From JBCCGI01 sp039029355 (GTDB lineage: Bacteria; Planctomycetota; UBA1135; GCA-002686595), in assembly GCA_039029355.1 (NCBI GenBank), contig JBCCGI010000099.1, positions 1 to 26,154 on the forward strand: 26,154 nucleotides of DNA. Direction: 5' to 3'. Under the pieces are notes generated by a model that did not search any database, had not been told where the DNA came from, and saw only the letters and a program-made list of their open reading frames with translations. Positions 16,101 through 23,048 of the stretch are shown piece after piece. Positions within the stretch are counted from its first letter, which is position 1. Every line of letters begins with the position of its first letter. Both the position numbers and the translations under genes were made by a program.

Positions 16101-16388
16101 GCCAAGCCGAAGGCCAAGGCGACGCCGTCCAAGCCCGCGCCGTCGAAGGCCAAGGCACCGGCCAAGAAGAAGCCCGCTCCGAAGCGCAACGACCCGCTGC
16201 AGGAGATCAACGGCATCGGCCCGGAGTTCGAGCGCAAGCTGCGCAGCTTCGGCATCAACACCTTCGCCAAGCTGGCCGGGCTCGATCGCGACGACGTCGA
16301 CGAGCTGGCCGAGAAGCTCGGCATCGGGCCCTCGCGCATCCGCAAGGAGCGCTGGGTGGCTTCGGCGAAGCGCAAGGCGAAGGCCTAG
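13110..16388 (+). CDS. Giant membrane-anchored hendecad coiled-coil protein with basic linker and C-terminal helix-hairpin-helix domain
   Basis: 1,092 residues from ATG 13110; no ribosome site is visible. Residues about 3-22 form a single hydrophobic segment followed by Arg-rich sequence, so the protein is probably anchored in the cytoplasmic membrane with its body in the cytoplasm. Residues 30-248 are charged coiled coil. Residues 249-721 are 43 consecutive 11-residue units, consensus ELxxTRxxAAx alternating with ELxxTRxxLEA. Residues 722-980 return to a more ordinary Glu/Arg/Leu coiled coil. Residues about 981-1026 are Lys/Pro/Ala-rich and very basic, like a histone-H1-type tail. Residues 1027-1092 form a helix-hairpin-helix domain (INGIGPEFERKLRSFGI, then LGIGPSRIRKERW). 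Known HhH domains of this type bind DNA or mediate protein contacts. A membrane-to-nucleoid tether is my inference; the family is not recognised. Confidence 0.85.
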   Translation: MSLELALAALGTAGASAALGWWLRGTRTRTERRILEHLYSEKVRLAEGEREQAVRELNQNRVQVRSWQQKIEGTAATMEDLEREANSARSHTSSLKKQLLARDERIAVLEVDLGEACSQISNGAEENLERRGRLAEERGRRRAMETHRDHALAELERRGQEIESLAYALDGVPALHGFIEEREDRIAEQLDRIRGLEARVEELSPFPERFATLEADLAQREGTWKAEKDQLEADAERRVVELNAASQERLRATKENAENELAKAQTEAERLLRETRENLEHELEETRDGAAGELTATRSGLEQALAEAQEQAAAELTETRTRLERELADAKEEAARELAETRASLEAELDGTRTQAASELEATRGALEAELEETRTSAADELEQTRGKLEAELEETREQAARELEQTRGSLNAELDETRTSAAAELKQTRGTLEAELEEARSQAASELDETRTNAALELEQTRGSLGSELSESKESAAEKERQLIDRHEAELTGVRATAAAELAETRSALEQELSSERARAASELEETRRTLEEKLASVRETSAAELAETRAALEGALAVAHEKGTAELAETRAMLEGELTASRERANAAAVEARATLERKLSEARGGAASEISEIETRAALELTETRTKLEGEIAAAKEAAARELAEAREEQALSLAAEQERRAADLAEAREAASRQVAEERANAKRELEEARKASERELKATRDAATEQLRTALSAGDATAAEREQRLLELAPLPERVASLEREVEARDASLEEARERIDELSGRQDELEPLPVELERASRELAEAKRTLKTRDGELERERKQASGLSAKVTELEPLVARVAELEGALQARGEEVRSRTEERSEVERELRERQAVERARDKRLKQSEARLEETRGNLTQRETELAERRDEVKAQKKQLSALTSSEKSLQGKLDRALARIETQSGEKAERDQRIKALRAELREAESRARAAEKTATKAEQLAAKAEQAVVKAQEAAQKAAAKLPTKTVKPTPPPKPAKPKAKATPSKPAPSKAKAPAKKKPAPKRNDPLQEINGIGPEFERKLRSFGINTFAKLAGLDRDDVDELAEKLGIGPSRIRKERWVASAKRKAKA
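13854..15272 (+). repeat. 43 tandem 33-bp (11-residue) hendecad repeats
   Basis: The coding sequence can be cut into 43 units of exactly 33 bases with no phase break. Units are typically ELxxTRxxAAx or ELxxTRxxLEA and mostly alternate, making a 66-bp super-repeat. Units 11-20 (14184-14513) are the most alike in both protein and DNA. Units 18 and 19 are both of the Ala-Ala type, breaking the alternation, as expected if one 33-bp unit was lost or gained. Units toward both ends are more diverged. Confidence 0.9.
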
Positions 16389-16425
16389 GGCGCAACGCGC
16401 GCGGTCGGGAGCGGCGGGCCGTCAC

Positions 16426-16446
16426 GCCCTCTCCGGCACAGAGGGC
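16426..16446 (+). terminator. Possible hairpin after the coiled-coil gene
   Basis: Arms GCCCTCT and AGAGGGC form a perfect 7-bp stem with a 7-base loop, 38 bases after the stop. No T-run follows. It is the only obvious hairpin close to the gene end. Confidence 0.3.
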
Positions 16447-16507
16447 TCGCCGCCCGCACAGCGCGTGCGTCGCGCTCCTCTCCTACCGTCGAGCGAGGTT
16501 CGTCCCT

Positions 16508-16525
16508 CGCCGGAGCGCTCCGGCG
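16508..16525. promoter_or_regulatory. Perfect 18-bp palindrome, candidate operator
   Basis: CGCCGGAGCGCTCCGGCG is identical to its own reverse complement over all 18 bases. It lies in the 276-base gap between the coiled-coil gene and the toxin-like gene, about 140 bases before the latter. A dyad without a loop is more typical of a dimeric repressor site than of a terminator. No second copy was seen in the window. Confidence 0.35.
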
Positions 16526-16596
16526 CAGCGGTGCATCAGCTCCTCCCATGGCCGGGGAAGGACTCGCGATCGTCCGCCGAGGAAAGTGAAACCCAC

Positions 16597-16621
16597 CGCT
16601 CCCTCGACGGTCCAGGGAGCG
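16597..16621. repeat. 8-bp stem-loop upstream of the toxin-like gene
   Basis: Arms CGCTCCCT and AGGGAGCG pair perfectly around a 9-base loop, ending 43 bases before the ATG at 16665. It could be an mRNA leader structure or an operator half-site pair. No function can be assigned from sequence alone. Confidence 0.3.
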
Positions 16622-16664
16622 AGCCCGGGGACCGCCCCCGGCCCTCCCAACCAGCGAGCGAATC

Positions 16665-17078
16665 ATGATCTCAAGCCGATCTCTCCGTGTGGCAATTACT
16701 GACACACCCCTCCGCGATGGAGCGGCTGCGCGAGCGGCTCGAGGCGCGACGGGATTGACCGGCGGGTACCGGCTCTCGCGAACCGCCGAAGCGGAGCTGG
16801 GCGAAACCCTGCTCTACGTCGCGGACCGGGACAGCGTGGAACGAGCACTGCACGTCCACGGTCAGTTCGTCCGCGCGTTCGAGCAGATCGCGGAGCGTCC
16901 CGACTCGGGCGTCAAGCGCCCAGAGCTGACCGGCGACCGCCACCGCTGGCGAAGCGTGTTCCGGTGGATCGTGCTCGACGACCCCAGCGACTCCCCCATC
17001 ACCGTGCTGCGCGTCGCCCACGGCGCACAGGCCCTGGGTGCGATCCTCGGCCCCGAGGGTCCAGAGGAGAGCCGGTGA
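16665..17078 (+). CDS. ParE/RelE-superfamily toxin-like protein
   Basis: ATG 16665 gives 137 residues, but the recognisable domain begins at about residue 33 (YRLSRTAEAELGETLLYVAD). It continues with FVRAFEQIAERPDSGVKRPEL, the HRWRSVFRWIVLDD strand pair and ITVLRVAHGAQALGAILG, the pattern of ParE-type ribonuclease-fold toxins that poison gyrase or cleave mRNA. A TTG at 16755 would give 107 residues, the usual family size, and overlaps the stop of a small upstream frame as TTGA, as in coupled antitoxin-toxin pairs. I kept the only ATG as annotated start but consider 16755 a real alternative. No full-length antitoxin is found on either side, so this may be an orphan or decayed module. It converges with the sulfatase-like gene. 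Confidence 0.7.
   Translation: MISSRSLRVAITDTPLRDGAAARAARGATGLTGGYRLSRTAEAELGETLLYVADRDSVERALHVHGQFVRAFEQIAERPDSGVKRPELTGDRHRWRSVFRWIVLDDPSDSPITVLRVAHGAQALGAILGPEGPEESR
16687..16758 (+). pseudogene. Possible antitoxin C-terminal remnant
   Basis: In the frame one base off the toxin frame, GTG 16687 to TGA 16756-16758 encodes 23 residues ending MERLRERLEARRD, an amphipathic Arg/Glu/Leu helix like the end of many antitoxins. An in-frame TGA at 16666-16668 closes the frame upstream, so no DNA-binding N-terminus is present. Its stop overlaps a TTG in the toxin frame. It could be a remnant, or chance. The local AT-rich patch (CAATTACTGACAC) is out of character with the region. Confidence 0.25.
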
Positions 17079-17130
17079 ATCAGATCGCGAGCCGACGCGG
17101 TCCAGGTCGTGAGCTCGCGGGAGCTCCGGG

Positions 17131-18846
17131 TTAGCGGGTCAGGCTCTCCCAGCGCTCGAAGTAGGTCTGCGCGTCCGCGCCCCGCCCCAGACGGCGCAGG
17201 AGCGAGACGATCACCTCCAGCCCCTCCGCGTTCTCCGGGTCGAGCGCGAGCCCCTTCTCCATCCAGTCCGCCGCCTCCTCGAAGCGCTCCAGGCCCTCGT
17301 AGCAGCGCCCGAGGTTCATGTAGACGTGCGGCCAGGGCGGGCCGATCGCGACGAAGCGCTCCAGGGCCTCCGCGGCGCCGGTGAAGTCGGCCAGGCGCAT
17401 GCGCAGGCGCCCTAGGCGGGCCCAGGCGTCGTGGTTGCGGGGGTTCTGGGCGACGACGCGCTCGAGCGCGCGCGCGGCTTCGGCGTGCCGGTTGCGGGCG
17501 CCGAGGTTCCAGGAGCGGAAGATCAGCTGCAGCTCTTCGGCGCAGTCGTGCGGGTTGGGCCGGTCGGCGGGGACGTCGAGCGGGCTGGGCAGGTCCACCG
17601 CGCCGCCGGCGCCGGCGTAGCCGAGGTGCTCGAGGTCGGCCAAGATCCCGCGGTCGATGGTCTCGGTGGCGGCGGGCAGCGCGTCGCGCTCAGCGAGGTC
17701 TTCGAGTGCGTCGAGGTAGGTCGCGACGTCGTGGCGCTCGATCTGGTTGGCCGTCTCGCCGGGGTCGACCGCCGGGACGTAGAACTCCGGCCGCGAGCTG
17801 TGCACGTACTTCCCATCCGCGTCGGCCCAGCCGGAGATCGGGCTCCACTGGTGGTAGATCGCGCCGTAGTACGACTCGAAGTAGACGCCGCGCTCCGGCG
17901 GCAGCGCGCGGGTCAGGCTCAGCCCGTCGACGTCGCCCGGGCCGCCGAGCCCCAGGAGGTCGACGGCGGTCGGGAACACGTCGGCGACGCTGACCTGGGC
18001 CGGCGTGTGCTCGCCGGCGCGCTCGCTGTGCGGCAGGCGCAGGAAGAGCGGCACGCGGATGGTCGAGTCGTAGACGAAGGCGCTGTGCGTGTCCTCGCCG
18101 TGCTCGCCGAGGCCCTCGCCGTGGTCGGCGACGACGACGACGACCGTGTCCTCCCAGTCGGGACGCGCGCGCAGCGCGTCGAGCAGCGTTCCGACGCCCG
18201 CGTCCATGTGCGCGACGGCCCCGAGGTAGGGGTCGCCGCCCGCCTGCTCGACGAACTCCGGCGCGGGCGCAAGCGGCTTGTGCGGGTCGAAGTAGTGGGC
18301 CCAGAGGAAGAAGCGCTCGCCCGCGGGGCGCTCGGCGAGCCACTCGACCGCGCGCTCGGAGACCTCCTCGGCGGGGCGCGAGGTCAACCTCTGCCCCACG
18401 CGCTGGGGCTCGTCGTAGAAGTCGAAGCCCTGGTCGAGCCCGTAGACGCGCGACAGGACCTTCGCCGCCACGACCGCGCCGGTGGCGATCCCGCGCTCGG
18501 CGGCGCGCTCGGCGAGCGTGCTCGCCGCCTGGGGTACCGGCGTGAGGCTGTTGTCGCGCACGGTGTGCCGCGGCGGGTACAGGCCGGTCAGCATCGAGGT
18601 GTGCGACGGCAGCGTGAGCGGCGTGACCGTGCGCGCCTCGAGGAACAGCAGCGACTCGTCGGCCAGCGCGTCGAGCCGCGGCGTGACGCCGTCCGGTGCG
18701 CCGTAGCACGACAGCGCGTCGCGGCGCGTCGTGTCGAGCGTGATCAGGACCAGGTTCTTCGCCGCGGGCTCGGCGTCGCCCCCTGTGCAGGCGGCGAGCG
18801 CGGCCCCCGCCAGGAGGGCCGCGAGGAGCGACGCCCGACGCCTCAC
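17131..18846 (-). CDS. Sulfatase-fold (alkaline phosphatase superfamily) lipoprotein with C-terminal TPRs
   Basis: 571 residues from GTG 18846, which overlaps the asnS stop as GTGA. The N-terminus is a lipoprotein signal (Arg2-4, Leu/Ala core, lipobox ALAAC with Cys20), so the enzyme is exported and lipid-anchored. The hydrolase domain has the metal-binding LVLITLDTTRRDALSCYG (Asp38) and VVVADHGEGLGEHGE (Asp241, His242). The active-site loop is TLPSHTSMLTG: where true sulfatases have Cys/Ser-x-Pro-x-Arg, it has Thr78 and His82, so formylglycine formation is not expected; a Thr nucleophile, as in phosphotransferases of the superfamily, is inferred. Residues 443-571 form about three TPR units (for example HVYMNLGRCYEGLERFEEAADWMEKGL without the loop), probably for protein contacts. 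Substrate unknown. Confidence 0.88.
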   Translation of the reverse strand: MRRRASLLAALLAGAALAACTGGDAEPAAKNLVLITLDTTRRDALSCYGAPDGVTPRLDALADESLLFLEARTVTPLTLPSHTSMLTGLYPPRHTVRDNSLTPVPQAASTLAERAAERGIATGAVVAAKVLSRVYGLDQGFDFYDEPQRVGQRLTSRPAEEVSERAVEWLAERPAGERFFLWAHYFDPHKPLAPAPEFVEQAGGDPYLGAVAHMDAGVGTLLDALRARPDWEDTVVVVVADHGEGLGEHGEDTHSAFVYDSTIRVPLFLRLPHSERAGEHTPAQVSVADVFPTAVDLLGLGGPGDVDGLSLTRALPPERGVYFESYYGAIYHQWSPISGWADADGKYVHSSRPEFYVPAVDPGETANQIERHDVATYLDALEDLAERDALPAATETIDRGILADLEHLGYAGAGGAVDLPSPLDVPADRPNPHDCAEELQLIFRSWNLGARNRHAEAARALERVVAQNPRNHDAWARLGRLRMRLADFTGAAEALERFVAIGPPWPHVYMNLGRCYEGLERFEEAADWMEKGLALDPENAEGLEVIVSLLRRLGRGADAQTYFERWESLTR

Positions 18847-20162
18847 GGCTGGATGCGGTACATCATGCGCGGGAACGGGCTGCACTCGCGGATGTGCTCG
18901 ACGCCGGCGATCCAGCCGACGAAGCGCTCCAGCCCCAGCCCGTAGCCCGAGTGCGGCACGGTGCCGTAGCGGCGCAGGTCGAGGTACCACTCGAAGAACT
19001 CCTGCGGCAGCTCGTGGCTCTGGATGCGCTCGAGCAGCAGGTCGAGGTCGTCCTCGCGCTGGCTGCCGCCGATCAGCTCGCCGACGCCATCGGTACCCAG
19101 CATGTCGACGCAGAGCGCCTTGTCCGGCCCCTCGGGGTCGCGCTTCATGTAGAACGACTTCACGCCCGCCGGGTAGCGGTGCACGAACACCGGCTTGTCG
19201 AAGCGCTTCGAGAGCACGGTCTCGTCCGGCGCGCCGAAGTCGTCGCCGTAGACGAACTCCGAGTCGGGGGTGTCCTTGAGGATCTCCGCGGCCTCGTCGT
19301 AGGAGATGCGCGGGAAGGGCGGCTCGATCGCCTCTAACTTGGCGATGTCGCGCTCCAGCACGTCCAGCTCGGCGCGGCGGTGCTCCAGCACGTGGCGCAC
19401 GGTGTAGGTCACCATGTCCTCGGCCAGGCGCATGATGTCGTCGAGGTCGGCGTAGGCGACCTCGGGCTCGAGCATCCAGAACTCGGTCAGGTGCCGGCGG
19501 GTCTTCGACTTCTCGGCGCGGAAGGTCGGGCCGAAGCAGTAGACCTTGCCGAGCGCCATGCACGAGGCCTCGGCGTACAGCTGGCCCGACTGGGTCAGGT
19601 AGGCCTTGTCGCCGAAGTAATCGACCTCGAACAGCGTCGAGGTGCCTTCGCACGCGCTCGGCGTGAAGATCGGCGAGTCGACGCAGCAGAAGCCCTCCTT
19701 GTCGAAGAAGTTGCGCAGGCCGGTGATCACCGCATCGCGGATGCGAAGGATCGCCCAGGTGCGCTTCGAGCGCAGCCACAGGTGGCGGTTCGACAGCAGG
19801 AAGTCGGTGCCGTGCTCCTTGGGGGTGATCGGATAGCCCTCCACGAGGTCGTGGACCTCGCCGCCGTCGACCTGGATCTCGAAGCCGCCGGGCGCGCGCT
19901 CGTCGGCCTTGACCAGGCCGGTGAGCGTGAGGCTCGACTCCTGCCCGATGTGCCCCACCGCCTCGAAGAGCTCCTCGGGCACGTTCTTCTTGAAGACCAC
20001 GCACTGGACGATGCCGGTGCCGTCGCGGAGCTGGGCGAAGTGCAGCTTGCCCTTGGAGGACTTGTGGTAGAGCCAGCCGCGCAGCGTGACCCTCTGCCCG
20101 GTGAAGTCGGCGAGGCGTTCGACGGTGGCGACGGGGGGCGCGGCGGCGGAGGATTCGGTCAT
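18843..20162 (-). CDS. asnS: Asparaginyl-tRNA synthetase
   Basis: A class IIb aminoacyl-tRNA synthetase that charges tRNA(Asn) with asparagine in the cytosol. The 439-residue protein starts at ATG 20162 without a visible ribosome site. Residues ~20-105 are the OB-fold anticodon-binding domain (VTLRGWLYHKSSKGKLHFAQLRDG). The catalytic core has YLTQSGQLYAEA (188-199) and motif 2, GPTFRAEKSKTRRHLTEFW (211-229), whose AEKSxTRRHLxEF form is typical of AsnRS rather than AspRS. Motif 3 is YGLGLERFVGWI. It is the middle gene of a minus-strand unit, 47 bases after the upstream gene and overlapping the downstream lipoprotein gene by four bases. A dedicated AsnRS means Asn-tRNA need not depend on the transamidation route, though that route could coexist. 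Confidence 0.97.
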   Translation of the reverse strand: MTESSAAAPPVATVERLADFTGQRVTLRGWLYHKSSKGKLHFAQLRDGTGIVQCVVFKKNVPEELFEAVGHIGQESSLTLTGLVKADERAPGGFEIQVDGGEVHDLVEGYPITPKEHGTDFLLSNRHLWLRSKRTWAILRIRDAVITGLRNFFDKEGFCCVDSPIFTPSACEGTSTLFEVDYFGDKAYLTQSGQLYAEASCMALGKVYCFGPTFRAEKSKTRRHLTEFWMLEPEVAYADLDDIMRLAEDMVTYTVRHVLEHRRAELDVLERDIAKLEAIEPPFPRISYDEAAEILKDTPDSEFVYGDDFGAPDETVLSKRFDKPVFVHRYPAGVKSFYMKRDPEGPDKALCVDMLGTDGVGELIGGSQREDDLDLLLERIQSHELPQEFFEWYLDLRRYGTVPHSGYGLGLERFVGWIAGVEHIRECSPFPRMMYRIQP

Positions 20163-20209
20163 CGCGGGAGCGGGGCCGGCCCTAGGGACCGGTCTGGGAG
20201 AAGGGGCGG

Positions 20210-20800
20210 TCAGGGGAAGATCGAGTACGCGGGGTGGAGCTCGACGTTGGAGATCCGTCCGGAACGGACCAGCACGCGGCCCTTGTGGAGCACGCCGTCC
20301 TTGCGTGCCTCGACCAGGATCTCGCCGTCGCGCGCGGTCAGCTCGGCGAGCTTCTCCACGCGCGTGACGATCTGGATACGCTCGTAGCCGAGGGCCAGGA
20401 GCCGGTTCACGGCCCGCTCGCCCAGGCCGTCGGAGCCCGGCGTGGCGGCCGGCAGCGAGCCGTCGCCCTTCACGAGCGCCTCACGCGTCGCCTCGGCGTG
20501 GCGCAGCAGGACGTCTTCCAGCCGCTGGTTGGCGTCGCGGATCTCGATCAGCACGTGTTCGACGCGCCGCAGGTCCAGGTCCGAGCGGTGCTCGGCCAGG
20601 CCGCGGACGGAGCGGCTGAGCTCCTCCAGCTCGCCCAGGACGGCGGTGCGGTCCAGGAGCTCGCGCCCCCGGGAGGCCACCGTCCAGGCCGCCACCGCCG
20701 CCGCACAGGCGCCGAGGGCCGCGACCGCGGCCAGCGCCACCAGGACCAGCTGGGGCCAGGTGGCGGGCGTCGTCTGGGCTACGAGGAGGGGGGGCAGCAT
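20210..20800 (-). CDS. Membrane-anchored coiled-coil protein of unknown function
   Basis: 196 residues from ATG 20800; no ribosome site is visible. A hydrophobic Ala/Val/Leu-rich segment at residues 14-42 is a probable membrane anchor. Residues ~46-112 are charged and helical (ELLDRTAVLGELEELSRS, VEHVLIEIRDANQRLEDVLL), likely a coiled coil. A Pro/Gly linker at 112-126 leads to a small mixed domain (127-196) with LGYERIQIVTRVEKLAEL and DGEILVEARKDGVLHKGRV, which looks like a helix plus three or four beta strands. It is the first gene of the unit containing asnS and is divergent from the antiporter gene across 127 bases. Family not recognised; the start and membrane segment are reasonably supported. 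Confidence 0.75.
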   Translation of the reverse strand: MLPPLLVAQTTPATWPQLVLVALAAVAALGACAAAVAAWTVASRGRELLDRTAVLGELEELSRSVRGLAEHRSDLDLRRVEHVLIEIRDANQRLEDVLLRHAEATREALVKGDGSLPAATPGSDGLGERAVNRLLALGYERIQIVTRVEKLAELTARDGEILVEARKDGVLHKGRVLVRSGRISNVELHPAYSIFP

Positions 20801-20927
20801 GGGGAGCGCGAGGATAGCATCCGCCCCCCATCGATCCACGCGCGGGAGTCGGCCGCTCCGGAGCCCGAGACCGGCCGGGTGCGCGCTTGCAGCCGCCCGC
20901 CCGGTGCCTAGAGTGACCATCCCCCCG

Positions 20928-23024
20928 ATGAAGCGCTCCCTCTCGCTGGTCCTCGCGGTCGCCTTCGTGGCCCTGGTGCTCCTCCTCCCCGAGGTGGCGC
21001 CGGCGCGGCTGGCGGCGCTCGAGTGCCACAAGCTGCTCGGCGAGGGCGAGCCGACGCTGGCCGAGCTCGTCCTCGACGGCCCGGCGACGCGCGAGCTCGA
21101 GGAGGGCGTGCTGGAGCTCACCCTGCACGGCGTGCGCCTGGCCGCGCCCGCGGATGCGGGCAACGACCTGGTGCTGAACGGCGTGGCGCGGCGCTCGCTG
21201 GTGCGCGGCCTGCGCGAGGCCGCCCAGGGGCGCGGTGCGACGCTCGAGGTCGTCGGCGAGGTCACGCCCAGCACCGACACCGCGGGCGGCGCGAACTTCC
21301 TCGTCGAGCTGGGCGAGGACGACCTGACGCTGACCTGCGACACCGGCGACGACCTCGCGTTCGTCCCGACGCGCGCGAGCGTCCCGTGGAGCCCGCCTTC
21401 GCGCTGGTCGGTGCTGCCGCCCTTGATCGCGATCGCGCTGGCGGTCGTGCTGCGCAAGCCGCTGCCGTCGCTGTTCTGCGGCGTGGTTGCGGGCGCCTTC
21501 CTGTTGCGGCTGCGGGCCGGGTCGGCGGTGCTCTCCGGACTGCCGCTGAGCGTGCGCGACGTGGCGACGGATCTCTTCTGGCCCGAGCTGGTCGATCCCT
21601 CGCGCTACATGATCGTGCTCTTCGTCGTGTTCATGCTGGCGATGGTCGGCGTGATCACGTGCAACGGCGGAGTGCGCGGCGTGATGGACCGCATCGCGGG
21701 CATCGCCAACTCGGCGGCGCGGACGCAGCTCGCGACCTACCTGATGGGCCTCGCGGTCTTCTTCGACGACTACGCGAACACGATCCTGGTCGGCTCGACC
21801 ATGCGGCCGCTGTCGGACCGCTGGAAGATCTCGCGCGAGAAGCTCGCCTACCTGATCGACTCGACCGCGGCGCCGGTGGCGGGGCTCGCGGTGCTCTCGA
21901 CCTGGATCGCCTTCGAGGTGTCGACGTTCAGCGCACAGCTCCCCGCCGCGGGGCTGTCGCCGGACGACGGCTACTCGGTCTTCCTGCAGACGCTCCCCTA
22001 CCGCTTCTACTGCATCCTGACGCTGCTGTTCGTCGGGCTGGTGGCCTTCACCGGGCGTGACTTCGGGCCGATGCGACGCGCCGAGGAGCGCGCCCGCCGC
22101 ACCGGGCAGCTCGTGCGGCCGGGAGGCCAGCCGCTGGTGGCCGAGGACGGCCTCAGCCTGGAGCCCGTCGCCGGCATCCGCCCGCGTGCCTGGACCGCGC
22201 TGCTGCCGGTCTTCGCCTTCGTCGCCGTAACGCTGTTCGAGATCGCGCGCGCCGGCGGCGCCTTCGCGATGGGCGCCGGCGAGCTGTTCACCATCGAGGG
22301 GCTCACCGGCGTGCTCTACGACGGCAGCGGAAGCCAGCCGCTGATGGTCGGCTCGGGCGTCGGCCTGCTGCTGGCGGCGGTGGTGTCGCTCGGGCTCGGG
22401 ATGGGCGCGCCGGACATCCTCAAGGCGGCCTGGCGCGTGCTGTCGTCGATGGGCATCGCGATCCTGATCCTCTACCACGCGTGGATGATCGGGGCGGTGT
22501 GCGGCGAGCTCGGCACCGCCTCGTACCTCACCGCACTGATCGGCGAGTCGCTCGACGCGCGCCTCCTGCCCGCGCTGCTCTTCCTGCTGTCGGGCCTGGT
22601 GGCGTTCGCCACGGGCTCCTCGTGGAGCACGATGAGCATCCTCCTGCCGCTGGTGGTCGGGCTGGCCTACGCGCTGGGCGCGGACGCCGCGCTGGCGGAC
22701 ACGCCGGCCGCGTCGGGACAGCTGTTGATGATCATGTCGATCGGCGCGGTGCTCGAGGGCGCGATCTTCGGGGACCACTGCTCGCCGATCTCCGACACCA
22801 CCGTGATGTCGTCCATCGCCGCCGCCTCGGACCACATCGACCACGTGCGCACGCAGGTGCCGTACGCGGTGACGACGATGGGCGCGGCGATGCTGCTCGG
22901 CTACCTCCCCTGCACCTACTTCGGCGTCTCGCCGTACCTCGCCCTCGTCTTCGGCGCGGTCGCACTCGTCGTGGTGCTCCTCTGGATGGGGCGACGCCCC
23001 GAGCCCGGGACCGCCCAGGTCTAG
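20928..23024 (+). CDS. NhaC-family Na+/H+ antiporter with an N-terminal exported extension
   Basis: 698 residues from ATG 20928, longer than the roughly 450-550 usual for the family. Residues 1-25 are a signal or first membrane segment. Residues ~26-155 form a soluble acidic region with two Cys, not part of the usual transporter. The polytopic transporter begins at about residue 160 and has many hydrophobic segments. Diagnostic stretches are GLAVFFDDYANTILVGSTM, DSTAAPVAGLAVLSTWIAFE, FATGSSWSTMSILLPL and EGAIFGDHCSPISDTTVMSS, the conserved NhaC/ion-transporter-superfamily core with the charged Asp/His/Ser positions in place. The protein should exchange Na+ (or another solute) for H+ in the cytoplasmic membrane. 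Substrate within this superfamily cannot be fixed by sequence alone. It is followed after 24 bases by a membrane protein gene, perhaps in one transcript. Confidence 0.92.
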   Translation: MKRSLSLVLAVAFVALVLLLPEVAPARLAALECHKLLGEGEPTLAELVLDGPATRELEEGVLELTLHGVRLAAPADAGNDLVLNGVARRSLVRGLREAAQGRGATLEVVGEVTPSTDTAGGANFLVELGEDDLTLTCDTGDDLAFVPTRASVPWSPPSRWSVLPPLIAIALAVVLRKPLPSLFCGVVAGAFLLRLRAGSAVLSGLPLSVRDVATDLFWPELVDPSRYMIVLFVVFMLAMVGVITCNGGVRGVMDRIAGIANSAARTQLATYLMGLAVFFDDYANTILVGSTMRPLSDRWKISREKLAYLIDSTAAPVAGLAVLSTWIAFEVSTFSAQLPAAGLSPDDGYSVFLQTLPYRFYCILTLLFVGLVAFTGRDFGPMRRAEERARRTGQLVRPGGQPLVAEDGLSLEPVAGIRPRAWTALLPVFAFVAVTLFEIARAGGAFAMGAGELFTIEGLTGVLYDGSGSQPLMVGSGVGLLLAAVVSLGLGMGAPDILKAAWRVLSSMGIAILILYHAWMIGAVCGELGTASYLTALIGESLDARLLPALLFLLSGLVAFATGSSWSTMSILLPLVVGLAYALGADAALADTPAASGQLLMIMSIGAVLEGAIFGDHCSPISDTTVMSSIAAASDHIDHVRTQVPYAVTTMGAAMLLGYLPCTYFGVSPYLALVFGAVALVVVLLWMGRRPEPGTAQV

Positions 23025-23048
23025 AAGCCGTTGCCGCGCAGGGCCAGC

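Noticed and set aside
16465..16668. 67-codon plus-strand frame as an antitoxin gene
   Set aside because: Its product is Pro/Ser/Arg-rich without a helix-turn-helix or ribbon-helix-helix pattern, and no ribosome site precedes it.
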